Shown: positions 1 to 7,673 of the stretch, one piece after another
Numbering within the stretch: position 1 is the stretch's first letter
How the letters are laid out: each line of letters opens with the position of its first letter
Assembly (NCBI GenBank): GCA_036558305.1
Contig: DATBFX010000220.1
Location: forward strand, 1 to 21,656
Length of the DNA: 21,656 bases
Reading direction: 5' to 3'
From: DATBFX01 sp036558305
GTDB taxonomy: Bacteria > Chloroflexota > Chloroflexia > Thermomicrobiales > UBA6265
The notes under the pieces: generated by a model
Told to the model about the DNA's origin: nothing
The model's database searches: none
What the model saw: only the letters and a program-made list of their open reading frames with translations
Program-made: the position numbers and the translations under genes

Positions 1-1
1 C

Positions 2-958
2 GCCAATCTGCGCGGTCGCAACGCGCAGTGGGCTGAGCAGGCGGTGCGCGAGGCGGTCAACGTCACCGCGGATCAGGCGCTGCAACTCCACGTGATCGAC
101 TTGATCGCGCCGGACCTGCCGACGCTGCTGAGCGACATCGACGGGCGGACGGTCCAGATGGCGAACGGGACGGCGACGCTGCAGACAAAAGACGCGGCGA
201 CCCGCGAGATCGACATGACGTACGTCGAGAGTTTCCTCCAGATGCTGGCGGACCCGACGATCGCCTACCTGTTGCTCAGTCTCGGTTTGCTCGGTCTCTA
301 CGTCGAGTTGTCGCACCCCGGTGTGACCGTACCCGGTGTGGTCGGCGGGATCGCGGTCGTCCTTGGTCTGTTCGCGCTCGGGACACTGCCGGTCAACTGG
401 GCGGGGGTGCTGTTGATCGCCCTGGCGTTCGTCCTCTTCGCGGCCGATCTCTTCTTGCCGTCGTTCGGAACGTTGACGATCGGCGGTCTCGTCAGTTTCG
501 TCCTCGGGTCGTATCTGCTGATCGGTTCGAACGCCCCGCCGGGGTACGAGGTGGCACGACCGGTGATCTGGACACTGACGGCCTGCCTGCTGGTCTTCTC
601 GCTCTTCCTGGCTGCCGCCGTGCTCAAGGCGCGATTACGACGGCCCGCAACCGGCAAACAGGCGATGATCGACATGGTCGGGACGGTGCGGAGCGCCCTG
701 AAACCGAGCGGGATGGTCTTCGTCAACGGGGAGCTCTGGTCGGCGACGCTGGAAGGCAGGGGGCAAACGGAGGTCCCGGAGGGGACCCCGGTCGTGGTGA
801 CGCGCGTCGAAGGTTTGCGGCTCGTGGTGCGTCCCGCCACCGCGGCCGAGGTTGCGCGCGCGGAGCAAGCCGAACGACAAGCCGAAGTCGGCGATCGGCG
901 CGAGGTGATTCCGGTCGTCGGCGCGCCGCTGACGAAACCGGGGACGCCGAGCCCATGA
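2..958 (+). CDS. NfeD family membrane protein, C-terminal part (cut by window start)
   Basis: The reading frame is open to the first base, so the gene begins outside the window; a GTG at 44 is internal. Visible residues 5-36 (GRNAQWAEQAVREAV..., ALQLHVIDLIA) match the end of the ClpP-like serine-protease domain of long-form NfeD proteins, so the catalytic Ser/Lys part is probably largely upstream. About five membrane segments follow (roughly visible residues 86-208, including LSHPGVTVPGVVGGIA), then a C-terminal OB-fold-like domain (about 225-278, MVGTVRSAL...EVPEGTPVVVTRVEG). In this family the protease cleaves membrane or stomatin-like partners, and the OB domain is thought to bind the SPFH partner. 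The slipin gene follows after 78 bp on the same strand, the standard pairing. Family is certain; physiological substrate unknown. Confidence 0.93.
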   Translation, partial: ANLRGRNAQWAEQAVREAVNVTADQALQLHVIDLIAPDLPTLLSDIDGRTVQMANGTATLQTKDAATREIDMTYVESFLQMLADPTIAYLLLSLGLLGLYVELSHPGVTVPGVVGGIAVVLGLFALGTLPVNWAGVLLIALAFVLFAADLFLPSFGTLTIGGLVSFVLGSYLLIGSNAPPGYEVARPVIWTLTACLLVFSLFLAAAVLKARLRRPATGKQAMIDMVGTVRSALKPSGMVFVNGELWSATLEGRGQTEVPEGTPVVVTRVEGLRLVVRPATAAEVARAEQAERQAEVGDRREVIPVVGAPLTKPGTPSP

Positions 959-978
959 ACGATCGCAACCACGGTTCG

Positions 979-1003
979 GGCGGCGGGGAACCGACCCGCC
1001 GCC
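979..1003 (+). other. GC-rich hairpin between nfeD-like and slipin genes
   Basis: GGCGGCGGG (979-987) pairs with CCCGCCGCC (995-1003) across a 7-base loop. No T-run follows, so it is unlikely to be a full terminator. It could adjust expression or mRNA stability of the downstream slipin gene. Chance occurrence is possible in DNA this GC-rich. Confidence 0.3.
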
Positions 1004-1036
1004 GGGTACCGGGTAACCGGTATCCAGGAGTAGCGA

Positions 1037-1993
1037 ATGGAAGCGGCCGGAATCGCATTGATCGTCGTCGTCATCTTCCTCTTGATCGTGCTCTTCGCGG
1101 CGATCAAGGTGGTCAAGGAGTACGAGCGAGGGGTGGTTTTCCGGTTGGGCCGCCTGGTTGGACCACGGGGGCCGGGGTTGATCTTGCTCATCCCCTTCAT
1201 CGAGCGGATGACCAAGGTCGATCTGCGGACCGTGACGATGGACGTGCCGGCGCAAGAGGTGATCACCAAGGACAACGTCACGGTCCGCGTCAATGCGGTC
1301 GCCTATTTCCGGGTGGTCGATCCGAATTCGGCGATCGTCAACGTCGCCGACTACATCCGCGCCACCTCGCAGATCTCGCAGACGACGCTGCGGAGTGTCC
1401 TCGGGCAATCGGTCCTCGACGAGTTGTTGTCGGAACGGGAACACATCAACCAGCGGTTGCAACAGATCATCGACGAGCAGACCGAGCCCTGGGGGGTCAA
1501 AGTCAGTGTCGTCGAGGTCAGGGACGTGGAGCTCCCGCAGTCGATGCAGCGGGCGATGGCGCGGCAGGCCGAGGCGGAACGGGAGAAGCGGGCGAAGATC
1601 ATCCACGCCGAAGGGGAATACCAGGCGAGTCAGCAATTGGCCGAGGCGGCGGACGTGATCAATCGCAACCCGGTGACGATCCAACTGCGCTACTTGCAGA
1701 CGCTGACGGAGATCGGCGCCGAGAAGAACACGACGATCATCTTCCCGTTGCCCATCGAGTTGATGGGCGCCATCATCGGGCGACCCGGAACGGATGGCCG
1801 GGTTCCGCCGGCAGCCGGGCCGAGCCCGGCGTCGGGTGCGGCTCCCACGCCCCGTCCTCAGATGAGCGCCTCGCAGCCGGCGGCATCGCCGGCACCGCGG
1901 CAAACGGCCCCGCCGACACCACCTCCCGGCGTCGAGGCGGGTCGATTTGCCGGATTACCCAAGGACGATGACGGCGGGGAAAAGACGAGTTAG
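1037..1993 (+). CDS. Slipin / stomatin-like SPFH (Band 7) protein
   Basis: 318 aa. One N-terminal membrane helix (about residues 4-24, IALIVVVIFLLIVLFAAI) is followed directly by the SPFH domain (about 26-215). Slipin hallmarks include EYERGVVFRLGR, GPGLILLIPFIERM, VRVNAVAYFRV, and the R-rich helix QRAMARQAEAEREKRAKII with AEGE after it. A conserved C-terminal patch NTTIIFPLPIEL (about 233-247) precedes a Pro/Ala-rich, probably disordered tail (about 254-318). Slipins form membrane cage-like oligomers and are partners, and in archaea substrates, of NfeD proteases. The start ATG has a CAGGAG ribosome site 6 bases upstream. It is very likely cotranscribed with the NfeD gene before it. Confidence in family and start is high. 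Confidence 0.96.
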   Translation: MEAAGIALIVVVIFLLIVLFAAIKVVKEYERGVVFRLGRLVGPRGPGLILLIPFIERMTKVDLRTVTMDVPAQEVITKDNVTVRVNAVAYFRVVDPNSAIVNVADYIRATSQISQTTLRSVLGQSVLDELLSEREHINQRLQQIIDEQTEPWGVKVSVVEVRDVELPQSMQRAMARQAEAEREKRAKIIHAEGEYQASQQLAEAADVINRNPVTIQLRYLQTLTEIGAEKNTTIIFPLPIELMGAIIGRPGTDGRVPPAAGPSPASGAAPTPRPQMSASQPAASPAPRQTAPPTPPPGVEAGRFAGLPKDDDGGEKTS

Positions 1994-2014
1994 GAAAAGC
2001 GGCCCTCACCCCCT

Positions 2015-2040
2015 GCCCCCCCTCGGAAGGGAGAGGGGGC
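2015..2040. terminator. Probable bidirectional terminator between convergent genes
   Basis: GCCCCC (2015-2020) pairs with GGGGGC (2035-2040), then one C/A mismatch, then CTC with GAG, around the loop GGAAGG (2025-2030). It lies between the stop of the slipin gene (1993) and the stop of the opposite-strand propeller gene (2040). On the + strand it is followed by TAGTTT; on the - strand a TTTT occurs about 15 bases beyond. The flanking C-rich text also looks like a family of short intergenic repeats. Confidence 0.5.
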
Positions 2041-3551
2041 TAGTTTGCTATGGAGTCGGTCCCGTCGCCGATTGGTGTTGCCTGGGACTCGGCAGCGCCG
2101 CCGAGTGAGAAGGCAAGGACGGCGGTTCCTGGGCGGACGAAGGGGGCGAAGGGAGGCGTAGCGGCGGCGAGGACGACCGTGCCGCCGGAGACGGCGATGC
2201 CGCTGCTGACGGAGGCGCCGAGGTCGACCTGCCAGATTTCCTGACCGGATGACAGGGCGTAGGCGTGGAGGAGGCCGTCGATACCCGCTTGCAGCGCCGT
2301 GTCGGCGCTGATGGCGACGGGAGCGGCGGCGGGGGCGGTCTGCTTGGCGCTCCAGAGGATTTTGCCGGTGGCGGTGTCGAGGGCGCTGACGAGACCGGCC
2401 GCCGGACCGGCGGGATCGGGCCAGTTGGTGGCAGGGACGACGATGCGGGAGCCGGAGACCGCGCTGGTCCCTTCCATGCCGCCGAGGGGACCGGCAGGGG
2501 AGACCTGGGTGCGCCAGAGGAACTCGCCGGTGTCGCGATCGAGGACCCAGTAGAGACCGCTCTTTTGACCGATCCCGACGAGTTCGCGCTGCGTGCCGAA
2601 GAAGCGGGCAGAGAAGAGATTCGGCGAGGCGCTGAAACCGACGTCGTCGGTCGGCGCGGTCGGACCGCCGCCGGGCGGGGCGTTGAAGACCCAGCGCTCG
2701 TCGCCGGTGGCGAGGTCGAGGGCGAGGACGCTGGTCGGGTTGCCGTAGGGGGCGGGGTTGGGCGAATAGGCGTTTTGGGTACCGGCGTAGAGGAGACCGC
2801 GATCGAGGTCGATCGCGGGGACGGCGAACACGCCGCCCCCGTCGGCTCCTTCCGGCACGCTGTACGTCTTCCACCGCTGACGGCCTTTGGCGGCATCGAG
2901 GGCGACGACGTTGCCGCGAAACCCCGTCTCCTTGGCAACCGAGGCGACGCCGACGTAGACGGCGTCGCCGGCGACGACCGGCGACGACCAGATCGACGCG
3001 TTGGTCTGCTTGTCGATCTTCGTCTTCCAACGGAGCGAGCCGGAGGCCGCGTCGAGCGCATGGACGGTCGCGGTGGCATCGCCGACGAAGACCGTGCCAT
3101 CGGCGACCGCGGCGGAACCGAGGATGCCGAGATCGACGCCGAGATTCGGTTCGCGGACGGCGGCGCCGGTGTCGTACGCCCAGGCCGTCGTACCGGAGAC
3201 GAGATCGATCGCGTAGAGCGTCCCCGAGTACGAACCGAGGTAGACGACGCCGCCGGCGATCACCGGTGTGCCGCTGACGGCCCCACCGACGTCGAGAGTC
3301 CAAGCCTGCCGGAGCGTCGCCACATTGGCGGCCGTGATCGCGGAGGAACCAGCCACGCGGGTGCCGGCGAGATCGGCGCCGTAGAGCGGCCAGTCGGCCC
3401 CGGCTGTCGCCTCGGGAACGGGAGAGGCGACCGGAGGTGCGCTCGGAGTCGCGTCTTGTGCGGACGAGAGCGCCGGCATGGAAACGACAAGCCCGCTCGA
3501 TGCGAGCAGGGCCCGTCGCGAGAGTCGAGCCGAGCATACCGACCGGTTCAT
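2040..3551 (-). CDS. Tat-exported PQQ-type beta-propeller protein (polyvinyl-alcohol dehydrogenase-like)
   Basis: 503 aa from an ATG at 3551, chosen because GAGGAG lies 7 bases upstream and an export signal begins there; the frame is open further upstream, but that stretch spans a perfect palindrome. The signal has twin arginines (LSRRALLAS, residues 10-18), a hydrophobic core and a likely cut near SSAQ. A low-complexity linker (ATPSAPPVASPVPEATA) leads to about eight propeller blades with repeats of the type LDxxTGxxxW. GQKSGLYWVLDRDTG and the Gly-rich PAGPLGGMEG resemble the polyvinyl-alcohol dehydrogenase group of PQQ enzymes. No haem CxxCH motif is present. Role by family: oxidation of alcohols outside the membrane using PQQ, but some such proteins are non-enzymatic scaffolds (BamB-like). 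It lies downstream of a second propeller gene on the same strand. Confidence 0.88.
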   Translation of the reverse strand: MNRSVCSARLSRRALLASSGLVVSMPALSSAQDATPSAPPVASPVPEATAGADWPLYGADLAGTRVAGSSAITAANVATLRQAWTLDVGGAVSGTPVIAGGVVYLGSYSGTLYAIDLVSGTTAWAYDTGAAVREPNLGVDLGILGSAAVADGTVFVGDATATVHALDAASGSLRWKTKIDKQTNASIWSSPVVAGDAVYVGVASVAKETGFRGNVVALDAAKGRQRWKTYSVPEGADGGGVFAVPAIDLDRGLLYAGTQNAYSPNPAPYGNPTSVLALDLATGDERWVFNAPPGGGPTAPTDDVGFSASPNLFSARFFGTQRELVGIGQKSGLYWVLDRDTGEFLWRTQVSPAGPLGGMEGTSAVSGSRIVVPATNWPDPAGPAAGLVSALDTATGKILWSAKQTAPAAAPVAISADTALQAGIDGLLHAYALSSGQEIWQVDLGASVSSGIAVSGGTVVLAAATPPFAPFVRPGTAVLAFSLGGAAESQATPIGDGTDSIAN

Positions 3552-3596
3552 CGTAGGCTCCTCTGCCGGACAGCAGGCGGTGACGAATGGACGCGG

Positions 3597-3628
3597 TCGG
3601 GGAGCGGGCCGATCGGCCCGCTCCCCGA
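3597..3628. repeat. 32-bp perfect palindrome between the two propeller genes
   Basis: The half site TCGGGGAGCGGGCCGA is followed immediately by its exact reverse complement, centred on GATC, giving a 14-bp stem with a 4-base loop if folded. It begins 24 bases after the stop codon of the upstream propeller gene (- strand) and ends 46 bases before the start of the downstream one. No T-run follows in either direction, so a classic intrinsic terminator is unlikely. It could be an RNA hairpin that protects or separates the two messages, or a protein-binding palindrome. Confidence 0.7.
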
Positions 3629-3651
3629 ACATCTCGCCGGTGTCGGTGACT

Positions 3652-5718
3652 CTACTGCACGGTCAGCGTGCCGACCATGCCCGCCTCTTTGTGACCGGGG
3701 ATCGAGCAGTAGTACTGGTAGGTGCCGGCCGGTGCGTTGATCGTCACGCTCGTCGATTGACCGGGTTGAACATCGCCCGTGTGGATGTTCAGTTGGTCGA
3801 TGTCGAAGGTGTGAACCGAAGCCCCCTGGTTGGTGAGTTGGATGGTCACGTCGGTGTTGGCCGGGATGGTCAACGCGTTCGGTTGGAACGCGATGTCGAC
3901 CATCGTCACCGTTTGCGCGTTCCCCTGCTGCCCACCGCCTGCGGTCGTGGTGCCGGTCGCGGTGGCGGCCGGTGCCTGAGTCGGCTGTGCGGTCGGTTGG
4001 GTGGCGCCGGGCGTGCCGGTGGCGCCGATGCGGAGCGCGATCAGCTCGTTTTGGGTCGGAGTCTGGGCGGCGGGCGTCGCCGGCTGGGCCGCCTCGGCCG
4101 CGCTACCCGGCGTGGCCGCCACGCTGGACTGGGCGGCCGGCGAGATCAGGAAGCCGCCGGCGGGCACGAGCAGCGTATCGCCCGCGATCGCGAGCGGCGC
4201 GTTGATCCCGGCGGCCGCCTGGTAGCTGAAAACCTGCGAGCCGTCGGCGACGTTGAAGCCGCGGACCATGCCGTCGAGACCGGCGGTGAACACCACGTCG
4301 TTGGCGACCGCCGCGCCGCCGAGGACCATCGTTGGGATCTGGGCGTCCCACTTGATCTGACCGGTGGTGGCGTCGATGGCGACCAGCTCGCCCGTCGCCT
4401 TGCCGTAGTCAAGGGTTCCCACGCTTCCGGTCGAGTTGTATTGTCTCGAAAGGTTGACGACAGGAACGAAGACCGTGCCATCGGAGTAGGCCATCGGTGT
4501 TTCGACGCCGCCGAGTGTACCGGGGTAGACCTCGACCGTTTGGCCCGGTGCGATTGCTTGTAGGTCGTCGTTCTGATGCTTGCCGACCTTGGTGTCCCAG
4601 AGGACGTCGCCGGTATCGGCGTTGACGGCGATGACCCGGCCGGCTTTGCCGCTACCGATCGCGACCTTGGTGTCGGTGCCGTTGACGTTGACGGTGGCAA
4701 TAATCGGCGTCAACTGGAAGTCGAGGTCGAAGAGGTCGTGCGGTTTGGCGTTGTGGGACCAGCGAATGGCGCCGGTCTGGGGATCGAGCGAGACCATCGA
4801 GCTGGCGTAGTCGTTGTCGCCGGGGCGGCTGGAGCCGTTGGGCCAGGGGGTGCCGTCGGCGACGACCCCCGGCCAGGGGGCGGCGTTGCCGACGCCGAAG
4901 TAGACGTTGCCCTGGTCGTCGATGGACGGCGGGTACCAGAGCCCGCCGCCGCTGTTGAGGCGGGCATTGCCCCAGAGGTTGTCGGTCGTGGTGTCGAATT
5001 CCCAGAGTTCGGCGCCGGTGCCGGCGTCGAGGGCGTAGAGGATGCCTTTGCCGCCGCCGCGGTAGAACCGCTGCGAGTTGCCGGGGACGGTGCTGACGTA
5101 GAGAACGTTGTTGTAGACGGTCGGCACCATGTCGATGCCCATCAGGTCGTTGTTGGAGAGTTTGACGCGCCAGACGCCCTGCCCGTTGGCGGCGTTGATG
5201 GCGAAGACCTCGGAGGTGTTGCCGAGCGAGCCGTAGAGCATGCCGTAGCCGATCGCGACGCCGTTCGGCCCCTCGGTCGGCACGTTGAACTGCGCGACCC
5301 ACTTCTGCTGACCGGTGGTGCGGTCGAGGGCGTAGACGTTGCTCTGCATGTCTTGCAGGTAGATCGTGTCGCCGACGACGATCGGGACCGAGGTCACGGC
5401 GCCGAAGGCGCTGGTCCCCGGAATCGGAAAACTCCAGGCAACGCCGAGTTGGGAGACGTTCTGGGTCGAAATGGGGGAATTGGCGGCGGCGCGGTGGGCC
5501 TGGTAGTCGCCCATCGGGACGACCCAGTCGTTCGGATTGTTCGCGACCTCCGGCGGTACGGCGGGACCGAGGGCGCTGGGGGTCGCCGGTTGCTGACGGG
5601 GATTGCCGCCGCCCTCTTGCGCGAAACCGCCCCTACCCGCGAGGAGATACGTTCCCCCGGCCGACAATGCCAACACGACGACGACCAGGATGCGGAGCGC
5701 ATTCCGGGAGCGGAACAT
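3652..5718 (-). CDS. Quinoprotein dehydrogenase-like beta-propeller with C-terminal cupredoxin domain
   Basis: 688 aa from an ATG at 5718, preceded by AGGAGGT 9 bases upstream; 24 extra in-frame codons upstream lack such a site. Residues 9-27 form a hydrophobic signal or anchor (ILVVVVLALSAGGTYLLAG). The propeller (about 55-530) carries hallmarks of PQQ alcohol dehydrogenases: FGVGNAAPWPG, RPGDNDYASSMVSLDP and KPHDLFDLD, plus repeated LDxxTGxxxW blades. A Thr/Ala/Pro/Gln-rich linker (about 545-600) joins it to a plastocyanin-like domain (about 600-688) with a full type-1 copper set: His636, Cys671, His676 and Met681 (YYCSIPGH...AGM). No haem c motif. Inference: an extracytoplasmic oxidase passing electrons to its own blue-copper site. 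PQQ binding and substrate are not proven. Confidence 0.9.
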   Translation of the reverse strand: MFRSRNALRILVVVVLALSAGGTYLLAGRGGFAQEGGGNPRQQPATPSALGPAVPPEVANNPNDWVVPMGDYQAHRAAANSPISTQNVSQLGVAWSFPIPGTSAFGAVTSVPIVVGDTIYLQDMQSNVYALDRTTGQQKWVAQFNVPTEGPNGVAIGYGMLYGSLGNTSEVFAINAANGQGVWRVKLSNNDLMGIDMVPTVYNNVLYVSTVPGNSQRFYRGGGKGILYALDAGTGAELWEFDTTTDNLWGNARLNSGGGLWYPPSIDDQGNVYFGVGNAAPWPGVVADGTPWPNGSSRPGDNDYASSMVSLDPQTGAIRWSHNAKPHDLFDLDFQLTPIIATVNVNGTDTKVAIGSGKAGRVIAVNADTGDVLWDTKVGKHQNDDLQAIAPGQTVEVYPGTLGGVETPMAYSDGTVFVPVVNLSRQYNSTGSVGTLDYGKATGELVAIDATTGQIKWDAQIPTMVLGGAAVANDVVFTAGLDGMVRGFNVADGSQVFSYQAAAGINAPLAIAGDTLLVPAGGFLISPAAQSSVAATPGSAAEAAQPATPAAQTPTQNELIALRIGATGTPGATQPTAQPTQAPAATATGTTTAGGGQQGNAQTVTMVDIAFQPNALTIPANTDVTIQLTNQGASVHTFDIDQLNIHTGDVQPGQSTSVTINAPAGTYQYYCSIPGHKEAGMVGTLTVQ

Positions 5719-5829
5719 GGGACGGGTACCTCCTGACGCGCTTGGACCATCACGGGGCGCGCGACCGCGCCGCCGGCGAGAGGGGTGCACGTTGGGTACC
5801 AGCGGCTCGGGTCGCCGGGGATGCAGATG
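5719..5829 (-). other. Leader region of the quinoprotein-cupredoxin gene
   Basis: Apart from the strong ribosome site AGGAGGT just upstream of the ATG, nothing firm is visible. A weak -10-like TAGCAT on the - strand lies near 5828-5833, without a convincing -35. No coding or RNA gene is supported in this stretch. Confidence 0.35.
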
Positions 5830-6003
5830 CTACATTCGTGCCGGTTCGTTGACGGTTTCGGGCCGCGTCGGTGGCACTTGTCGGCTCAACCATCCGGCGG
5901 GTTGACGACACCGCATGCTCACCGCTCTGTCGCGGCAGGCGGAGGTGACGAAGCTGTCGATGACGGTGAGGGCGACGGGGCCGAGGGTGGGAAGTGCGGT
6001 CAT
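5830..6003 (-). pseudogene. Short open frame starting on an ATGA overlap; probably a truncated gene remnant
   Basis: 57 codons. The ATG overlaps the TGA stop of the preceding frame (ATGA junction), as in translationally coupled pairs. The first 30 or so codons (MTALPTLGPVALTVIDSFV...) have almost only G or C at third positions, as in the true genes here; this bias collapses after about codon 30 and the frame ends soon after. That pattern fits a gene start whose body was lost, or plain chance. No family recognised. Confidence 0.2.
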
Positions 6004-6330
6004 CGCTCCGAGGCTGCGACGGCCTCCCGCTGGGCACGCGGGCGCTCGGTGAGTTGGTCGATTCTCCTGGCGGCTTCGGCGGCAAGTTGTCGCTTGCGCT
6101 CGCGATCGGCGTCGGTCATGGGTTCAAAGCGGATGCCGCGGTCGCCGGGATAGGGCGATCGGTACCTCGGAATCGCGTTATCCGACGCCCTCCGGGATCA
6201 AACACGTACAGCCACTCGACCGGCGCCTGTGCAATCACCTCTTCGGCCGCTTCGGGCGTCAGATCGTTCGGCGCGAATTCTTCGGTGCGTCCTCCGGCTC
6301 CGACGCGTCGACGAGGCTTCTCCGATACAC
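6000..6330 (-). pseudogene. Frame-broken coding remnant of about 110 codons, family unknown
   Basis: No single frame is open, but protein-like sequence runs on through three frames in order. From a GTG at 6330: YRRSLVDASEPEDAP; then, in another frame near 6280, EEFAPNDLTPEAAEEVI followed by APVEWLYVFDPGGRRI; then, in the third frame from about 6190, RYRSPYPGDRGIRFEP followed by MTDADRERKRQLAAEA and RRIDQLTER, ending at TGA 6000-6002. Joined, these would make one small, charged protein with a helical C-terminus. Two frameshifts are needed, so it is either a decayed gene or sequencing error in GC-rich DNA. It lies 21 bases after the amidohydrolase stop, on the same strand. If the frameshifts are not real, the only intact frame with an ATG is the 39-codon piece from 6119. 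Confidence 0.35.
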
Positions 6331-6351
6331 GTGGCCTTGATATGCCGCAGG

Positions 6352-7587
6352 CTATGAGGCGGGCGATCGAGATAACTCCTCACGCGCCTCACCGACGATC
6401 TCCGGCTGCAGCAGCAGATCGACCGCCGCTAGGGCCAGCGCCTTCCCGGTCTTGATCGCGTTCTCTCGACCCAACTCCGAGATCGAACAGGCGACGACTT
6501 CGGTCGAATGGCCGCGGATTGGCGTTTCGCTGATGGCGAACTGAATGGCGGCGGTGGGGACGCGACGGCTGACGTTGCCGAGGTCGGTCGAGTAGGGCCC
6601 GGGACCGATCTGTTTGCGGCGATTGTACGCACCGGCGCGCTCTTCAAGACCCGCGTCGGCAAACTTGCTCTTGAGGAGACGGCCGAGGGTGTAGTTCGGA
6701 CGGACGTCGTCGTAGGCGATGCCGGGTGTGATGGTGAGGCGAGCGCCCGTCATCGCGGCCGCCCCTTCGGCGACAGCGATCGCCCGCTGGATCAAGGCGG
6801 CGACGGCTTCCTTGCTGGCGGCGCGCAGGTAGAACTCGGCCGCCGCGTGGTCGGGGACGATGTTCGGGGCTTTGCCGCCGTCGGTGATGATGCCGTGGAT
6901 GCGGACGTCGGAGGTGACGTGCTGGCGCAACGCGTCGAGACCGACGAAGAGGTGGATGACGGCGTTGAGTGCATTGATCCCCTCCTGGGGATCGGAGGCG
7001 GCGTGGGCGGTCTTGCCGGCGTACTCGAACCGGAATGGCGCGACGGCGAGGCACGTGCCCTGAGGCGGTTCGGTAGCGATCGTCGTTTCGTCGCCGGAGT
7101 GGTGACTCGAGAGGGCGATATCGACGTCGTCGAAGGCACCGCCCTCGATCATCAAGACTTTGCCGCCGATCGCTTCTTCGGCCGGGGTGCCGATCAGCAT
7201 AACCTGACCCGGCAGCTTGTCGATGACCGCCGACAGCCCGACGGCGGCGGCGAGGTTGCTGCCGGCGATCAGGTTGTGGCCGCAACCGTGGCCGAGACCC
7301 GGCAGCGCGTCGTATTCGGCGAGGAAGGCGATGGCGGGACCGTCGCCGTGACCGCGCATGCGCGCCTTGAAGGCGGTCTCGACGCCGCCGCTCTGGCGCT
7401 CGACCGCGAAGTCGTAGCGCTCCATCGTCGTGGCGAGGAGATCGCAGGCGAATCGCTCCTCCATCGCCAGTTCGGGATGGGCGTGGATCTCGTCGGCGAT
7501 GTGAAGGATCGTGTCACGGTCGCGATCGATCGCGGCCAGGACCGCGTCGTAGAGTGCTTGACGGTCGGATGATTCGGTTTGACCCAT
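6352..7587 (-). CDS. M20 family metallo-amidohydrolase (AbgB/aminoacylase-like)
   Basis: 411 aa, normal length for the family. M20 hallmarks are HAHPEL (35-40), EYDALPGLGHGCGHN (91-105, metal-binding and active-site loop), GTPAEE (133-138, with the general-base Glu and metal Glu) and SSHHSGDE (160-167). The small dimerisation-type domain follows (GKTAHAASDP and GGKAPNIVPDHA). The form GHGCGHN with PAEE and GKTAHAAS is close to p-aminobenzoyl-glutamate hydrolase subunit B and M20D amidohydrolases, which cleave N-acyl or peptide-like amide bonds in the cytoplasm; the substrate cannot be read from sequence. The start ATG has GGAGG 7 bases upstream and an extended -10 about 45 bases upstream. An alternative is a hippurate or indole-conjugate hydrolase. 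Confidence 0.94.
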   Translation of the reverse strand: MGQTESSDRQALYDAVLAAIDRDRDTILHIADEIHAHPELAMEERFACDLLATTMERYDFAVERQSGGVETAFKARMRGHGDGPAIAFLAEYDALPGLGHGCGHNLIAGSNLAAAVGLSAVIDKLPGQVMLIGTPAEEAIGGKVLMIEGGAFDDVDIALSSHHSGDETTIATEPPQGTCLAVAPFRFEYAGKTAHAASDPQEGINALNAVIHLFVGLDALRQHVTSDVRIHGIITDGGKAPNIVPDHAAAEFYLRAASKEAVAALIQRAIAVAEGAAAMTGARLTITPGIAYDDVRPNYTLGRLLKSKFADAGLEERAGAYNRRKQIGPGPYSTDLGNVSRRVPTAAIQFAISETPIRGHSTEVVACSISELGRENAIKTGKALALAAVDLLLQPEIVGEAREELSRSPAS

Positions 7588-7628
7588 GATGATCCTCCGG
7601 GTGCCGGCTCAACTCGTCGGGACGATCG

Positions 7629-7637
7629 ATTATCGCA
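7629..7637 (-). promoter_or_regulatory. Candidate extended -10 promoter for the amidohydrolase gene
   Basis: The - strand reads TGCGATAAT, a TGn extended -10 with GATAAT, about 42 bases before the ATG at 7587. No good -35 is seen, which extended -10 promoters can tolerate. It lies just downstream of the preceding membrane-protein gene, so the amidohydrolase may be transcribed separately. Confidence 0.4.
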
Positions 7638-7673
7638 GGGACGTGTGGCGGCGGTGTGGTGTCCGCTTCCCGC

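Noticed and set aside
955..1971. A + strand frame overlapping the slipin gene, starting at the nfeD-like stop
   Set aside because: The start overlaps the nfeD-like stop in an ATGA arrangement, which looked attractive, but the translation is Arg/Gly/Asp-rich and overlaps the slipin gene over its whole length in another frame.
2265..3740. A 491-codon + strand open frame opposite the propeller gene
   Set aside because: Low-complexity Gly/Asp/Arg/Val composition typical of antisense frames in GC-rich genes; the - strand frame has a signal peptide, ribosome site and recognisable blades.
5994..6455. A 153-codon + strand frame in the gap before the amidohydrolase gene
   Set aside because: It runs antisense into the amidohydrolase end and has no motif; coding bias in this gap is better on the - strand.
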